A DNA stretch of 64,000 nt from Dyella tabacisoli (GTDB taxonomy: Bacteria; Pseudomonadota; Gammaproteobacteria; Xanthomonadales; Rhodanobacteraceae). Made by a program: the position numbers and the translations under genes. The notes beneath the pieces were generated by a model that saw only the letters and a list, made by a program, of their open reading frames with translations, was not told the origin of the DNA and searched no databases. Each line of letters starts with the position of its first letter. Positions within the stretch are counted from its first letter, which is position 1. Location of the stretch: NCBI RefSeq assembly GCF_003350925.1, contig NZ_KZ857174.1, positions 582,077 to 646,076 on the forward strand, written 5' to 3'. Of this stretch, positions 43,024 through 55,249 are shown piece after piece.

Positions 43024-43620
43024 TTAATGTGAAGTGGCTAAGTCATCAAAAAGTGCTTTCTCAATGGTCAACATCTTTTGCGATCTGGCTTTCAATTTTC
43101 TGGCTGGCGTGCCGGTATAAATGCCCCATGGTTCCAGGCTTCTAGTCACCAGCGATAGTGCGCCCACCGACGATCCCTCACCAATAGTCACTTGAGGAAG
43201 AATGACTGAGCCAGAGCCAATAATGACATGGCGGCTCAGATGAACCGTGCCACCCCTGACCTTTGTGTATTTGCTGGGAACAGTAGGGTTGGTCAGCGCC
43301 TCTCCGGTGTAGTCATCGGTACGACTATAAACGTGGACGCCTTGTGATATCCCGCTGAAGTCATCCATCTGAATGCCATCGCCAGCGGATAGCAGGCAGT
43401 AGCCGGCAATATGGACATAAGAGCCAATCTTTAGCCACCCGGTGCCAGTTGCAATAATGCTGCAATAGGGATCAATACGAACGTTATCGCCGATCTCTAT
43501 ATTTTCCAGGCCGGCAATCGTATTGTTACGAGCAATCCTGACGTTCTTGCCGACAGCCTTGAAGCCAAGAGAACGTAATTCGCCTTCTTCCATGTATTCA
43601 GTGAGAAAGGGGTTCAGCAT
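43024..43620 (-). CDS. Hexapeptide-repeat acyltransferase
   Basis: 198 residues with many [LIV]-G-x4 hexapeptides (VGKNVRIARNNTIAGLENIEIGDNVRIDPYC), forming a left-handed beta-helix, and a His loop (GVHVYSRTDDYTG). The C-terminal cap GIYTGTPARKLK matches O-acetyltransferases of sugar biosynthesis (WbbJ/NodL-like). It likely acetylates surface sugars. GC is lower than average; together with the methyltransferase it forms a small atypical block next to tRNA-Phe. Confidence 0.87.
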   Translation of the reverse strand: MLNPFLTEYMEEGELRSLGFKAVGKNVRIARNNTIAGLENIEIGDNVRIDPYCSIIATGTGWLKIGSYVHIAGYCLLSAGDGIQMDDFSGISQGVHVYSRTDDYTGEALTNPTVPSKYTKVRGGTVHLSRHVIIGSGSVILPQVTIGEGSSVGALSLVTRSLEPWGIYTGTPARKLKARSQKMLTIEKALFDDLATSH

Positions 43621-44016
43621 GAATGATCCTCTACGAATTTTGATCTTGCAGACTCTGGATTTATCAATAGAGCCATTTTTATCATGCTAACCCAGACCTA
43701 TCCTCAATCTATGCGGACGATCACTGTTGCGTGATATTGCTTGACATGATGATCCTTTCGGTCTGGTCGTCCTTCTCCTGCCAAACCCCGTATTCGCCAA
43801 TCATCCACTCCGTTGCCGAGCACCATTCGCAAAGCCGATCCTTCATTGCAAAGTTCATCTGACGATATGGGGCTGTTTGCCGTATGGGCCTCGGCGAGCA
43901 TCCCGAATGTCTGGCGGAGGAGGTTGCGGGGTGGGCGCCCGGCATGACGGGAGGATAGATCTGCGCGGTCTCCACTGGAGATGCAATTGGCGCAAATTTG
44001 GCGCGAGCCAAAAAGA
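43621..44016. other. 396-bp gap without a convincing gene
   Basis: The sequence between the acyltransferase start and the tRNA terminator has open frames (for example 96 codons on the minus strand at 43721-44011), but they have no recognisable motifs and the tRNA-adjacent ones are read-through shadows. The first 150 bp are AT-rich. It could be a remnant of an integrated element; no integrase signature was found. Confidence 0.4.
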
Positions 44017-44042
44017 AAAGGCCCGCATCGCTGCGGGCCTTT
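44017..44042 (-). terminator. Terminator of tRNA-Phe
   Basis: AAAGGCCCGCA (44017-44027) pairs with TGCGGGCCTTT (44032-44042). On the minus strand it directly follows the tRNA 3' end and is followed by TTCTTTTT. Confidence 0.93.
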
Positions 44043-44047
44043 CAATA

Positions 44048-44123
44048 TGGTGGCTGAGGACGGAATCGAACCGCCGACACGGGGATTTTCAATCCCCTGC
44101 TCTACCAACTGAGCTACTCAGCC
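44048..44123 (-). tRNA. tRNA-Phe (anticodon GAA)
   Basis: 76 nt including encoded CCA. Acceptor stem GGCTGAG / CTCAGCC; D-arm AGCTCAGTTGGTAGAGC; anticodon loop TTGAAAA within GGGGATTGAAAATCCCC gives anticodon GAA (Phe); T-arm GGCGGTTCGATTCCGTC. It is read on the minus strand. Confidence 0.97.
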
Positions 44124-44192
44124 AAGCTGACTGCCATGTGGGCGGTCGGTGTTGCTTAGAGCCGCGCATTTAAGCTGATGTACGGCCCGGAG

Positions 44193-44471
44193 TCAAGACT
44201 CGGTGGTGGGGGCGACGTAGCCTTCGGGTTGCTTTACCTCGCCGCCGAAGAGGAATTTCTCCATCTCGGTAGTCAGGAACTGGCGTGCCTTGGGGTCGAG
44301 TGGATTGAGGCGGTATTCGTTGAGCAGCATGGTCTGGTGGGTCAGCCACTGCTGCCAGGCCGGTTTGGAGATCTCGGCGTAGATGCGCTGCCCGAGGGGG
44401 CCGGGCCAGGGGGCGAAATCGAGGCCGTCGGCGTCGATGCCGAGTTTGGCGCAATGGACCGTGCGACTCAT
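44193..44471 (-). CDS. yggX: YggX, Fe(II)-trafficking/oxidative-damage protection protein
   Basis: 92 residues. The family start [38 protein letters not shown] and [28 protein letters not shown] are both conserved, including the Cys near residue 7. It protects iron-sulfur enzymes. It overlaps mutY by 4 bp; mutY-yggX is a classic gammaproteobacterial pair. Confidence 0.97.
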   Translation of the reverse strand: MSRTVHCAKLGIDADGLDFAPWPGPLGQRIYAEISKPAWQQWLTHQTMLLNEYRLNPLDPKARQFLTTEMEKFLFGGEVKQPEGYVAPTTES

Positions 44472-45529
44472 GTTGATTTCCTTGTTGATTCCCTTGAGAA
44501 GGGTGCAAGCAGCAAGCTGCGTACGGGGGCGGGTAGGCCGAGTGCGGCGATTTCGACGCTATCGCACCAACGCAGGCTGGGATTATCGGCGATGGCGCGA
44601 TGGGCGGCCGCCTCGTCGAACAGTAGCGGCTCGACATGCAGGCGATAGTGGCTGAAAACGTGCATGAAGGGCGCGAGTGCTTGCGCGTCGTCGATTTGCG
44701 CCAATCGTTGCGCGGTGCGCCAGGCGTCGTCGTGGTCGGCGGCTTCGGGCAAGCTCCACAAGCCGGACCACACCCCTTGCGGGCCGCGTCGTTCGAGCAG
44801 GATGCGGCCGTGTGCGTCGCGCAGTATCAGCATCACCGTGGCGCGCGTGGGAATAGCCTTGCTTGCCTTGGGTGTGGGCAACTGAGCGGTGAGATCGTCG
44901 CGATAGGCGATGCAGTCGGCGGCGAGCGGGCAAGCCTCGCATTGCGGGCGTGAGCGCGCGCAAAGGCTGGCGCCCAGGTCCATGATGGCCTGGGTGTAGT
45001 CGGCTGCGCGCTTGCTCGGTGTGTGTGCATCGGCGTGCTGCCACAGCACTTTTTCCACGGCACTCTGGCCGGGGTGGCCGTGGATGCCGTGAAAACGGGT
45101 AAGCACGCGTTTGACGTTGCCGTCGAGAATCGGAAAGCGCAGGCCATGGGCCTGCGCCAGAATCGCGCCCGCCGTGGAGCGGCCGATGCCGGGCAGGGCG
45201 GCAAGCGCGTCGAAATCGCGTGGCAGCTCGCCACCATGTTGCTGCACGCATTGCTGCGCGGCGCGATGCAGAAAGCGCGCGCGGCGGTAGTAGCCAAGCC
45301 CGGACCACAGTGCGAGCACGCGGTCTTCATCGGCGGCGGCAAGATCGCGCAGAGTCGGCAAGGCTTCGATAAAGCGCAAAAAGTAGGGGATGACCGTAGT
45401 GACTTGAGTCTGTTGCAGCATCACTTCGGACAGCCACACCCGATAGGCGTCGCGGGGGTGTTGCCAAGGCAGATCCTTGCGGCCGTGGTGATCGAACCAG
45501 GCCAGCAGGGCGGAAGCGAAAGGGTTCAT
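44468..45529 (-). CDS. mutY: MutY, A/G-specific adenine glycosylase
   Basis: 353 residues. [32 protein letters not shown] (catalytic Glu), Hh[20 protein letters not shown], catalytic Asp in [14 protein letters not shown], and the [4Fe-4S] ligands C-x6-C-x2-C-x5-C ([17 protein letters not shown]). The C-terminal Nudix-like domain ([20 protein letters not shown]) reads 8-oxoG opposite A. Overlaps both neighbours by 4 bp, so AsmA-like protein, mutY and yggX are translated together. Confidence 0.97.
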   Translation of the reverse strand: MNPFASALLAWFDHHGRKDLPWQHPRDAYRVWLSEVMLQQTQVTTVIPYFLRFIEALPTLRDLAAADEDRVLALWSGLGYYRRARFLHRAAQQCVQQHGGELPRDFDALAALPGIGRSTAGAILAQAHGLRFPILDGNVKRVLTRFHGIHGHPGQSAVEKVLWQHADAHTPSKRAADYTQAIMDLGASLCARSRPQCEACPLAADCIAYRDDLTAQLPTPKASKAIPTRATVMLILRDAHGRILLERRGPQGVWSGLWSLPEAADHDDAWRTAQRLAQIDDAQALAPFMHVFSHYRLHVEPLLFDEAAAHRAIADNPSLRWCDSVEIAALGLPAPVRSLLLAPFSRESTRKST

Positions 45530-46596
45530 GATTTTTTGGGTGCCGCGAGTGGCTTATTCGGCGTTGCGGTGCTGGCGGCGCTTGCCGGTGCGGTGACGCC
45601 GGCATCCACGCTAAGCCCTTCGATACTGATGCCGCCGGTTTCGATCTTGCCGATTTCGATATGCCCGCTACCCGGCGGCACCGATAGCTTCGGGCCTTCC
45701 TGGCTGCTCAGTTGCGACCACCAATCGGCCAGCGCCAGCGGCGGCAGGCGCAGGTCGGCGCGGTTGTCGGGGCCATCGAGTTTCAGGGCGAGCAGTAAGG
45801 GCTCGTTTTGATTGGCTGGTGTCAGTGTCAGCGCGATGTTGTAAGAGCCGGCATCGGCATGATCGAGCTTGCCGCCGAGATTCACAGTGGCATCGGCCGC
45901 GCCGTGCCAGCGCGCCTCACCGGCCAGTTGCAGTACCAGCGAGCTGCCTTGCGATAGATGCAGCGCGATGTTGTCCAGTTGCAGGGCATCGCCATCGATT
46001 CGCGGTGTAGCGGTAAGCCGTAGCTGCAGCGGGATGCCATTGGCATCTTTCGCCGCGATGGTCAGTGGAAACGGACGTCCAGATGCCAGGCAGCCGGCTT
46101 CCAGCGCCACGTCGCCATAGAGCAGGCGATTGCCGCGCACCAGGCTGCCGCGCGCGATCCGCACACCGGTATCGATGCTTGGTATATCGAATGGTTGGCC
46201 GCTGGGGCGCGGCGGGAGGCTGGATAGCCAGGCTTGCAGCGCATCGAGATCCATTCGTGGCGAGTCGATCTCCATTTGCGAGATCACCGTTTCGCCGCCG
46301 AGCAGGGTACGCCAGGGCAAGGTCAGCCGGCCACGTTCGGCGAGCAAGATCGGCATGCTCGCGCCTCGTGCATTCAAGGTAAGACCTTGCAGCTCAAGCG
46401 CCGGCCGTGGGAACAGCGTAGGGCTGGCTGGGCTGGACAGGTTCAGCTCCAGGCCGGCGCTGTGCGCTTGTGCTTGCAGCATCTTGGTGAAGCGTTCGGG
46501 CTGCAGTAACAGATGAATAGCCACTACGGCCGCGAGTGCCGCTGCCGTCACGACACTGGTAAGTATCAGCAAGGCGATGCGCAGCGGGCGCGACAT
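45526..46596 (-). CDS. AsmA-like membrane-anchored protein
   Basis: 356 residues: one N-terminal membrane helix (about 7-30) and a long periplasmic beta-rich domain with FPRPALELQGLTLNARGASMPILLAERGRLTLPWRTLLGGETVISQMEIDSPRMDL, the repeating AsmA pattern. AsmA-like proteins are thought to bridge or influence lipid transport to the outer membrane. Its place upstream of mutY-yggX matches other gammaproteobacteria. Confidence 0.85.
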   Translation of the reverse strand: MSRPLRIALLILTSVVTAAALAAVVAIHLLLQPERFTKMLQAQAHSAGLELNLSSPASPTLFPRPALELQGLTLNARGASMPILLAERGRLTLPWRTLLGGETVISQMEIDSPRMDLDALQAWLSSLPPRPSGQPFDIPSIDTGVRIARGSLVRGNRLLYGDVALEAGCLASGRPFPLTIAAKDANGIPLQLRLTATPRIDGDALQLDNIALHLSQGSSLVLQLAGEARWHGAADATVNLGGKLDHADAGSYNIALTLTPANQNEPLLLALKLDGPDNRADLRLPPLALADWWSQLSSQEGPKLSVPPGSGHIEIGKIETGGISIEGLSVDAGVTAPASAASTATPNKPLAAPKKS

Positions 46597-46650
46597 GGCT
46601 AGTCACACCACCGTTGCAGGAGTGATATCGGCAGCGATGAAACTGCCCGC

Positions 46651-47805
46651 TTATGCATGGCCGAGGCTCGCCGGCAGCAGGCCGTCGACATAGGCTTGCG
46701 CATCGAATACGCGCAGATCGGTAGCCGTTTCGCCCAGTCCGACGTAGCGAATCGGCAGACCGAATTCGCGTGCCAGCGCAAACACCACGCCGCCTTTGGC
46801 AGTGCCGTCCAGTTTGGTGACCACCAAGCCGGTGACGCCGACGATCTGGCGGAACTGGCGCACCTGGTTCACGGCGTTTTGACCGGTGGTGCCGTCGATC
46901 ACCATCAGCACTTCGTGCGGCGCATCGATGTCGAGTTTTTTCATCACACGGGCAATTTTGCCCAGTTCGTCCATCAGGCCGCCCTGGGTGTGCAGGCGGC
47001 CGGCGGTGTCGGCGATCAAGACGCCCGTGCCGCGTGAACGCGCGGCCTGCAGCGCATCGAAAATCACGCTGGCCGCGTCGGCATCCTGACCTTGTGAAAT
47101 CACTTGCACCTGGTTGCGCTCGCCCCAGGTCTTGAGCTGCTCCACCGCGGCGGCGCGAAAAGTATCGCCGGCGGCCAGCAGCACCGAGTGGCCTTCGTCG
47201 CGATAACGCCGCGCGAGCTTGCCGATGGTGGTGGTCTTGCCCGCACCGTTGATGCCGACGGTGAGCACCACGAACGGTTGGTGGGTGGATATGTCGAGTG
47301 GCCGCTGCACGGGTTTGAGCAGGGCGATCAATTCTTGCCGCAGTGTGGTCAATAGTGCGCTGGCATCGGCAAACTCGCGTTTGTGCATGCGCCTGCGCAG
47401 ATCCTCGACCAGGGTGGTGCTGGCCTCGACGCCGACATCGGCGGTAATCAGCGTCGTTTCCAACTCGTCCAGCAAGGCGTCGTCGAGTTTGGGGTTGCGC
47501 GAAAACAGCGATGAAAGGCCGCGCGCGAAGGTGCTGCCGGAGAGGCGCTCGCGCCAGCTTAGCTTGGCCGGAGCCGGTTCAGTAGGTGGTACGTCGACGA
47601 TCGAGGCACTGACAGCAGGCACACTGACAACGTCAGCCGGCAATGCCTCGGCCCATTCCACGGCCCTTTCCGTTGGGCGGTCTGGCGCGGTAGTGCCGAT
47701 ATCGGCATCGGGCGATGCCATATCTGCCGAGACCTCCGGCGCCGGGGCGTCAAGCGGTGGCTGCGGCGTCGATTCGGCGGGTTTCTTTTTCCAGAACTTG
47801 AACAT
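46651..47805 (-). CDS. ftsY: FtsY, signal recognition particle receptor
   Basis: 384 residues. An acidic/variable A-domain (about 1-85) precedes the NG domain: G1 GINGAGKTTTIGKLARRY, DTFRAAAVEQLKTWGER, G3 DTAGRLHTQGGLMDELGKI, TKLDGTAKGG and the closing FGLPIRYVGLGETATDLRVFDA. It docks ribosome-SRP complexes at the membrane. It is divergent to rsmD, as in many Proteobacteria. Confidence 0.98.
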   Translation of the reverse strand: MFKFWKKKPAESTPQPPLDAPAPEVSADMASPDADIGTTAPDRPTERAVEWAEALPADVVSVPAVSASIVDVPPTEPAPAKLSWRERLSGSTFARGLSSLFSRNPKLDDALLDELETTLITADVGVEASTTLVEDLRRRMHKREFADASALLTTLRQELIALLKPVQRPLDISTHQPFVVLTVGINGAGKTTTIGKLARRYRDEGHSVLLAAGDTFRAAAVEQLKTWGERNQVQVISQGQDADAASVIFDALQAARSRGTGVLIADTAGRLHTQGGLMDELGKIARVMKKLDIDAPHEVLMVIDGTTGQNAVNQVRQFRQIVGVTGLVVTKLDGTAKGGVVFALAREFGLPIRYVGLGETATDLRVFDAQAYVDGLLPASLGHA

Positions 47806-47882
47806 TGCGGCAGCGATTCAAAGACAATGAGCGGCATGCTACCACTGCCACTCCTACTGACTGCCGAACCGCGAGCGTCGGC

Positions 47883-48461
47883 ATGAACACCCACACCGCC
47901 CCTGGGCGCATCCGCATCATTGGCGGCAGCCTGCGCAATTCGCGCCTGAATGTGCCCGATCTGCCCGGTTTGCGCCCGACCGCCGAGCGGGTCCGTGAGA
48001 CGCTGTTCAATTGGCTGGCGCCGACCATCGCCGGTGCGCGTTGTCTGGATCTGTGCGCAGGCACCGGTGCGCTCGGTATCGAGGCGCTGTCGCGTGGAGC
48101 CGTCAGCGTTCAGTTCGTGGAGCGCGATGCGCGTGTCGCGCAGGCCTTGCGCGACAACCTGAGCCGGCTCAAGACCGTGGGTGGGCAGGTCGTCGCCATC
48201 GACGCCGGCCTGTTCCTGCAGGGCGCAGCACAGCCTTTCGATCTGGTCTTTCTTGACCCCCCGTTCACCCTGGCCCTGTGGACGCCGTTGGCGCAGCGGC
48301 TGGAGCAAGCGGGCTGGCTGGCGCCGCGAGCGTGGATCTATGTGGAGTCGCAGCGCGGCAGCGCGCCGGCACTGCCGGTGAACTGGCAACCGCACCGTGA
48401 GGGCGCGGCGGGCGAGGCGAGCTATGCGCTCTATCGCCGGTTGCCACCGGCTCAGGCGTGA
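47883..48461 (+). CDS. rsmD: RsmD, 16S rRNA m2G966 methyltransferase
   Basis: 192 residues from ATG 47883 (the longer frame from 47805 covers the ftsY promoter). GRIRIIGGSLRNSRLNVPDLPGLRPTAERVRETLFNWL is the diagnostic start, with CLDLCAGTGALGIEALSRGA (motif I) and FDLVFLDPPF (catalytic NPPY-like). It modifies G966 of 16S rRNA. Confidence 0.96.
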   Translation: MNTHTAPGRIRIIGGSLRNSRLNVPDLPGLRPTAERVRETLFNWLAPTIAGARCLDLCAGTGALGIEALSRGAVSVQFVERDARVAQALRDNLSRLKTVGGQVVAIDAGLFLQGAAQPFDLVFLDPPFTLALWTPLAQRLEQAGWLAPRAWIYVESQRGSAPALPVNWQPHREGAAGEASYALYRRLPPAQA

Positions 48462-48537
48462 CAGGGTAGTTTTTCGCCGGCCCCGGTGCGGTGAAATGGG
48501 GGGAGATATCGGGCAGGCTCATACGTTGTTAAGCTAA

Positions 48538-49068
<531 letters not shown>

Positions 49069-49128
49069 CGCGGGCCTGGGCAAGCTCAGTCATTCATAAT
49101 TAGTCAACCGAAACAAAAGGTGATCATC

Positions 49129-51774
<2,646 letters not shown>

Positions 51775-51801
51775 CGGTTAGATGCGTCGCAAGCCCGCAC
51801 G

Positions 51802-51847
51802 CCTCCAGCCCTCCCCTACGAGTCCCGAAAAGGGGGAGGCTGGGAGG
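51802..51847. repeat. Hairpin repeat downstream of ggt
   Basis: CCTCCAGCCCTCCCCT (51802-51817) pairs with AGGGGGAGGCTGGGAGG (51831-51847) with one bulge. It may end the ggt transcript. Confidence 0.55.
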
Positions 51848-51884
51848 GGGTAAAACCGCTGACGCGAAGGAGTACTGATTCGCC

Positions 51885-52037
51885 ATGAAACTCTGGTCAC
51901 TGATGGGTAATTCTCAGCAGCTCGATGGCGGCGCCATGTTTGTTCGGCCCATCCATGGGCCTCACCCCTCGCTGCGCTCAGGGCCGCCGATGGCGTCCGG
52001 ATTCGTTCCAGACGAATCCGTGGCAACGGAGTACTGA
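51885..52037 (+). pseudogene. Truncated duplicate of the MBL gene 5' end (50-codon ORF)
   Basis: A block at 51869-51943 (GGAG, spacer, ATG and the first codons) repeats the block at 52028-52102. Within the coding part the four differences (CTC/CTT, CTG/TTG, GGC/GGT, TTT/TTC) are all synonymous. After about 19 codons the sequence diverges into hairpin DNA (GGCCCATCCATGGGCC at 51946-51961; GGATTCGT/ACGAATCC) and the ORF ends with TGA at 52035, 7 bp before the real ATG. It looks like the remnant of a second copy of the gene. Confidence 0.75.
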
Positions 52038-52043
52038 TTCGCC

Positions 52044-52898
52044 ATGAAACTTTGGTCATTGATGGGTAATTCTCAGCAGCTCGATGGCGGTGCCATGTTC
52101 GGCAATGCTCCTAAAGCGCTATGGTCGCGCTGGATCGCGCCAGACGAACAAAACCGCATCCCATTGGCCTGCCGTTGTCTGCTGGCCAAGGATCTGAATG
52201 GCCGCAACGTGCTGTTCGAGACCGGCATTGGTGCGTTTTTCGAGCCGGCGTTGCGCGAGCGCTATGGCGTGGTCGAGAACCAGCACGTGCTGCTCGATTC
52301 GCTCGCTGCCGCCGGGCTCACCCACGAAGACATCGATGTCGTGGTGCTATCGCATCTGCACTTCGATCATGCCGGTGGCTTGCTCGCCGCGTGGCAAGAA
52401 GGGCAGCCGCCACAGTTGCTGTTTCCCAACGCCACCTATGTCGTCGGGGCCGAGCATTGGCAGCGCGCGATGAACCCGCATCCGCGTGATCGCGCCTCGT
52501 TTATCCCCGAGTTGCAGCAATTGCTTACCGACAGCGGCCGGCTGGAACTGGTCGACGGCGAGCACTCGAAGGTACTCGGTGATGCCGTGCGCTTTAGTTA
52601 TTCGGACGGCCATACGCCTGGCTTGATGTTGGCCGAGGTGGGCGGTGTGGTGTTCTGCGCCGATTTGATTCCCGGCCGCTTCTGGGTGCATCTGCCGATT
52701 ACCATGGGCTATGACCGCTACCCGGAAAAACTCATCGAAGAGAAGCGCACTTTTCTCGACGATAAGCTTTCGCGCGATGTGCGCTTGTTTTTTACGCACG
52801 ATCACGACTGCGCCATGGCTCGTGTAGTGCGCGATGAGCGCGGTCGTTACGGTACGGCCGATGAGCAACCTGAGCTGCATGGGGTGTCGTTACGATGA
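52044..52898 (+). CDS. MBL-fold metallo-hydrolase
   Basis: 284 residues. Zinc motif [10 protein letters not shown] (HxHxDH), the third-ligand His in [37 protein letters not shown] and a final His in [10 protein letters not shown]. The layout resembles quorum-quenching lactonases and related hydrolases. The RBS CGGAG lies inside the upstream leader ORF. The TGA overlaps the TMEM43-like start (ATGA). Confidence 0.88.
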   Translation: MKLWSLMGNSQQLDGGAMFGNAPKALWSRWIAPDEQNRIPLACRCLLAKDLNGRNVLFETGIGAFFEPALRERYGVVENQHVLLDSLAAAGLTHEDIDVVVLSHLHFDHAGGLLAAWQEGQPPQLLFPNATYVVGAEHWQRAMNPHPRDRASFIPELQQLLTDSGRLELVDGEHSKVLGDAVRFSYSDGHTPGLMLAEVGGVVFCADLIPGRFWVHLPITMGYDRYPEKLIEEKRTFLDDKLSRDVRLFFTHDHDCAMARVVRDERGRYGTADEQPELHGVSLR

Positions 52899-53758
52899 TC
52901 CGAGACAAGCGCAAGCCGATTTTGCTTGGGGCGGGCGTCGTGCTGTTGCTCGCCGCGGTGGCGTTGATGGCGATTACCGAGAGTGGGTTGGCCGATTTTC
53001 GCGCCGCCACCGCGCGCCATGGCGGGCAAGTACTCGATCTAGGCAGCACCGAGCGGGCACAAGCCGAGCAATATGGCTACATGGTGCGGGTGGTGGGTGC
53101 GCCCAAGGTGGTGGAAGCGCCTTACGACACCCAGTTCAATCAACGCTTCGATACGCCGGTGCTGGTTCGCCATGTGGAAATGTTCCAGTGGCGTGAAGTG
53201 CACGTCGGCGATCAGTTGCATTACGAAATGGACTGGGTCGATCGTCCGCTCGACAGCAGCCGTTTTGCGCAACCGTCGGGGCATGCCAACCCCGGCAGCT
53301 TTCCCATCGAGGGTAAGCAGTTCGATGCCGGCCAGGTGCGGGTCAACGAGCTCGCATTGTCGCCACCGTTGCTGCATGCCTTGCCGGGCAGCGAGCGGGT
53401 TACGCCCGACATGAAGTTATTGCCGAGCAATCTGGCGGCCAGCTTCAGCCTCTATCAAGACCACCTGGTGACCAGCGCGACCCCGGCCAACCCACGCCTG
53501 GGCGATCTACGCGTGAGCTGGGAGATCGTACCCGTGCAGACGCTGACGGTGTTTGGGCGTCTCGATGGCGATCGACTGGTGCCGGCGAACGATGCCGCCG
53601 ACGGCAAGGGCTACGACATCCAGGTGGGTGATCGGGCGCTGGTCGATGTATTTCCCGACGTGCCGTTGCCGCCCGATGGTGTGTGGGCGCGGCGCCTGCT
53701 GGTACTGCTGCTCGCAGCGGCCGGTGCATGGCTGTTGATGAAAGGCCGGCGTGCCTGA
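52895..53758 (+). CDS. TMEM43-family membrane protein
   Basis: 287 residues: an N-terminal helix (about 8-28), a large soluble part, and a C-terminal helix (about 262-281). The central LRDGVV-like [43 protein letters not shown] (residues about 55-100) is the TMEM43/LUMA signature, followed by [25 protein letters not shown]. Function in bacteria is unknown. It is translationally coupled to the MBL enzyme. Confidence 0.88.
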   Translation: MIRDKRKPILLGAGVVLLLAAVALMAITESGLADFRAATARHGGQVLDLGSTERAQAEQYGYMVRVVGAPKVVEAPYDTQFNQRFDTPVLVRHVEMFQWREVHVGDQLHYEMDWVDRPLDSSRFAQPSGHANPGSFPIEGKQFDAGQVRVNELALSPPLLHALPGSERVTPDMKLLPSNLAASFSLYQDHLVTSATPANPRLGDLRVSWEIVPVQTLTVFGRLDGDRLVPANDAADGKGYDIQVGDRALVDVFPDVPLPPDGVWARRLLVLLLAAAGAWLLMKGRRA

Positions 53759-53790
53759 ACTTGGGCTACCGGGGCGGGGCTACCGGGGCA

Positions 53791-55059
53791 TCAGTTGGGC
53801 CGCTGCTCGGCAAACGCATACACATGGTCGGCCCAGCGCGTTGCTTCGAGGTAAACGGTAGCCATGCGGCGGATCTGTTGCGGTTGGGTATCGCCGCTGC
53901 GCATTTCGCCGGCCTCCCACTGGATCACCTGTTCAAGCAACGGTGCGAATGGCCCTTCGCGTTGCAATAGTGCGTTGCGGATGTCCGCTGCCAGTGGAAT
54001 GTGTTCGAGCACGAAATCCATCGGCGCGCACATCAGGCTGTCCAGCAGAGAGAACAGACCGGCGGTGAACGCCATTTCGCGTTGCTCGCGCGGCATGCTC
54101 TGGGCCAGTTGTTCGCACATATGCGCGCGGATCAGCGCGGCGCGCAGCAGCTCCGGCGGGCGGTCGTGCATGCCGCTCAAGGCCATGGTGCCGATCCAGT
54201 TGCGGATGCGCTTGAGGCCGAAAAAGATCGCCGCCTGCTCTACTGATTTGAGTTGGCGTGGCAGTGCGAAGTAGGCCGAGTTGACGCAGCCGAGCAATTT
54301 GTAACTGAGGATCGCATCGTTGCGAATCACTTGCCCCAGCTCCACCGGGCCGGCGTTTTCTTCTTCGAGCGCGCGCAACAGGCGCAGCACGCTCAGACGG
54401 TTGGGGCTGAGTACGGGTACCTCGACTTTCTCCGGCAACAGCAGGTAGCCACCCTGAATCGCAACGAACGGCAGCGCCATGCAGCGGTGGCAGGTTTCAT
54501 GGTCGTCGACATGGCCGGCGATGACTTGCAAGCCGCGCGCGTGTAGATGCTCGCATTGTTCGCGCAATGTGGCGGGGTCCAGCCGGCGGGCGTCCAGCCG
54601 TACGAAACGGGCCAGCGCCAGCAAGGCGGATGCCGCGCGATCGCTGCTGGCTTGCGGGATCGGTCGGGCGCCTTGATCGAGCAGTAAGGTACAGCCGCGC
54701 TGCGACAGCGATTGCAGATGCTCCAGCAAGGCTTCGTCGTCGGCGTAATCGGGCTCGATCACCAGGCCGATGCGCGGATAGCGCAGCAGTAACTCCGATT
54801 GCTCCAGCAGCGATTTGCGCGACAGATGCAGAAACACCCGGTTATCGCGGGCCAGCCGTGTGACCGAGCCGTCGATGATGGTCGACAGCACACGATGCAT
54901 CAGCGTGGTTTCGTCATCGTCGGGCTGCAACAGAAGCTCGTAGGCCACCAGTTGATGCTCGCGATCGAGCATCGGCACGCGAACCACCGGCAGCGGAGCC
55001 TCGTGAAAAGGCGGCGCGAGGTGGGTGTCGGTTACGGCTTGGGCAACAGTGTCGCTCAT
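53791..55059 (-). CDS. EAL-HDOD (YuxH/CdgJ-like) signalling protein
   Basis: 422 residues from ATG 55059 (the longer frame lies in repeat DNA). The N-terminal half is EAL-like, but the motif reads YELLLQ instead of EAL.R, and later DDFG-type acids are not preserved, so c-di-GMP hydrolysis is doubtful. The C-terminal HDOD domain (VLRLLRALEEENAGPVELGQVIRNDAILSYKLLGCVNSAYF, then GLKRIRNWIGTMAL) is complete. Adjacency to flgN/flgM suggests motility control. Confidence 0.9.
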   Translation of the reverse strand: MSDTVAQAVTDTHLAPPFHEAPLPVVRVPMLDREHQLVAYELLLQPDDDETTLMHRVLSTIIDGSVTRLARDNRVFLHLSRKSLLEQSELLLRYPRIGLVIEPDYADDEALLEHLQSLSQRGCTLLLDQGARPIPQASSDRAASALLALARFVRLDARRLDPATLREQCEHLHARGLQVIAGHVDDHETCHRCMALPFVAIQGGYLLLPEKVEVPVLSPNRLSVLRLLRALEEENAGPVELGQVIRNDAILSYKLLGCVNSAYFALPRQLKSVEQAAIFFGLKRIRNWIGTMALSGMHDRPPELLRAALIRAHMCEQLAQSMPREQREMAFTAGLFSLLDSLMCAPMDFVLEHIPLAADIRNALLQREGPFAPLLEQVIQWEAGEMRSGDTQPQQIRRMATVYLEATRWADHVYAFAEQRPN

Positions 55060-55162
55060 GAGTGGACCGTCAATGCCGGCGCGGGACGCCATCGCTGGCG
55101 AGCCCTGCGCGAATCGTCGCCCGCTTCCATACCTGGATGCGGGATGGGTGGGGCCGAACATC

Positions 55163-55242
55163 GGGAATGGGGAATGTGGAATGGCCAGAGCGCCGTAGTG
55201 CCGTCGCTTGTCCCTACTCTTTATTCTCGATTCCCCATGCCC
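55163..55242. repeat. Degenerate GGGGAAT-type repeat
   Basis: GGGAATGGGGAATGTGGAAT (from 55163) and the inverted-sense GATTCCCCATGCCCG (55229-55242) flank about 45 bp with TAGTGCCG. It is a diverged relative of the composite GGGGAAC element, again right behind a minus-strand stop (flgN, 55250). Confidence 0.55.
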
Positions 55243-55249
55243 GGCTCGA

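Noticed and set aside
43704..44108. Protein-coding frame reading through tRNA-Phe
   Set aside because: It is the usual translation of the tRNA (VEQGIENPRVGGSIPSSAT pattern) and not a gene.
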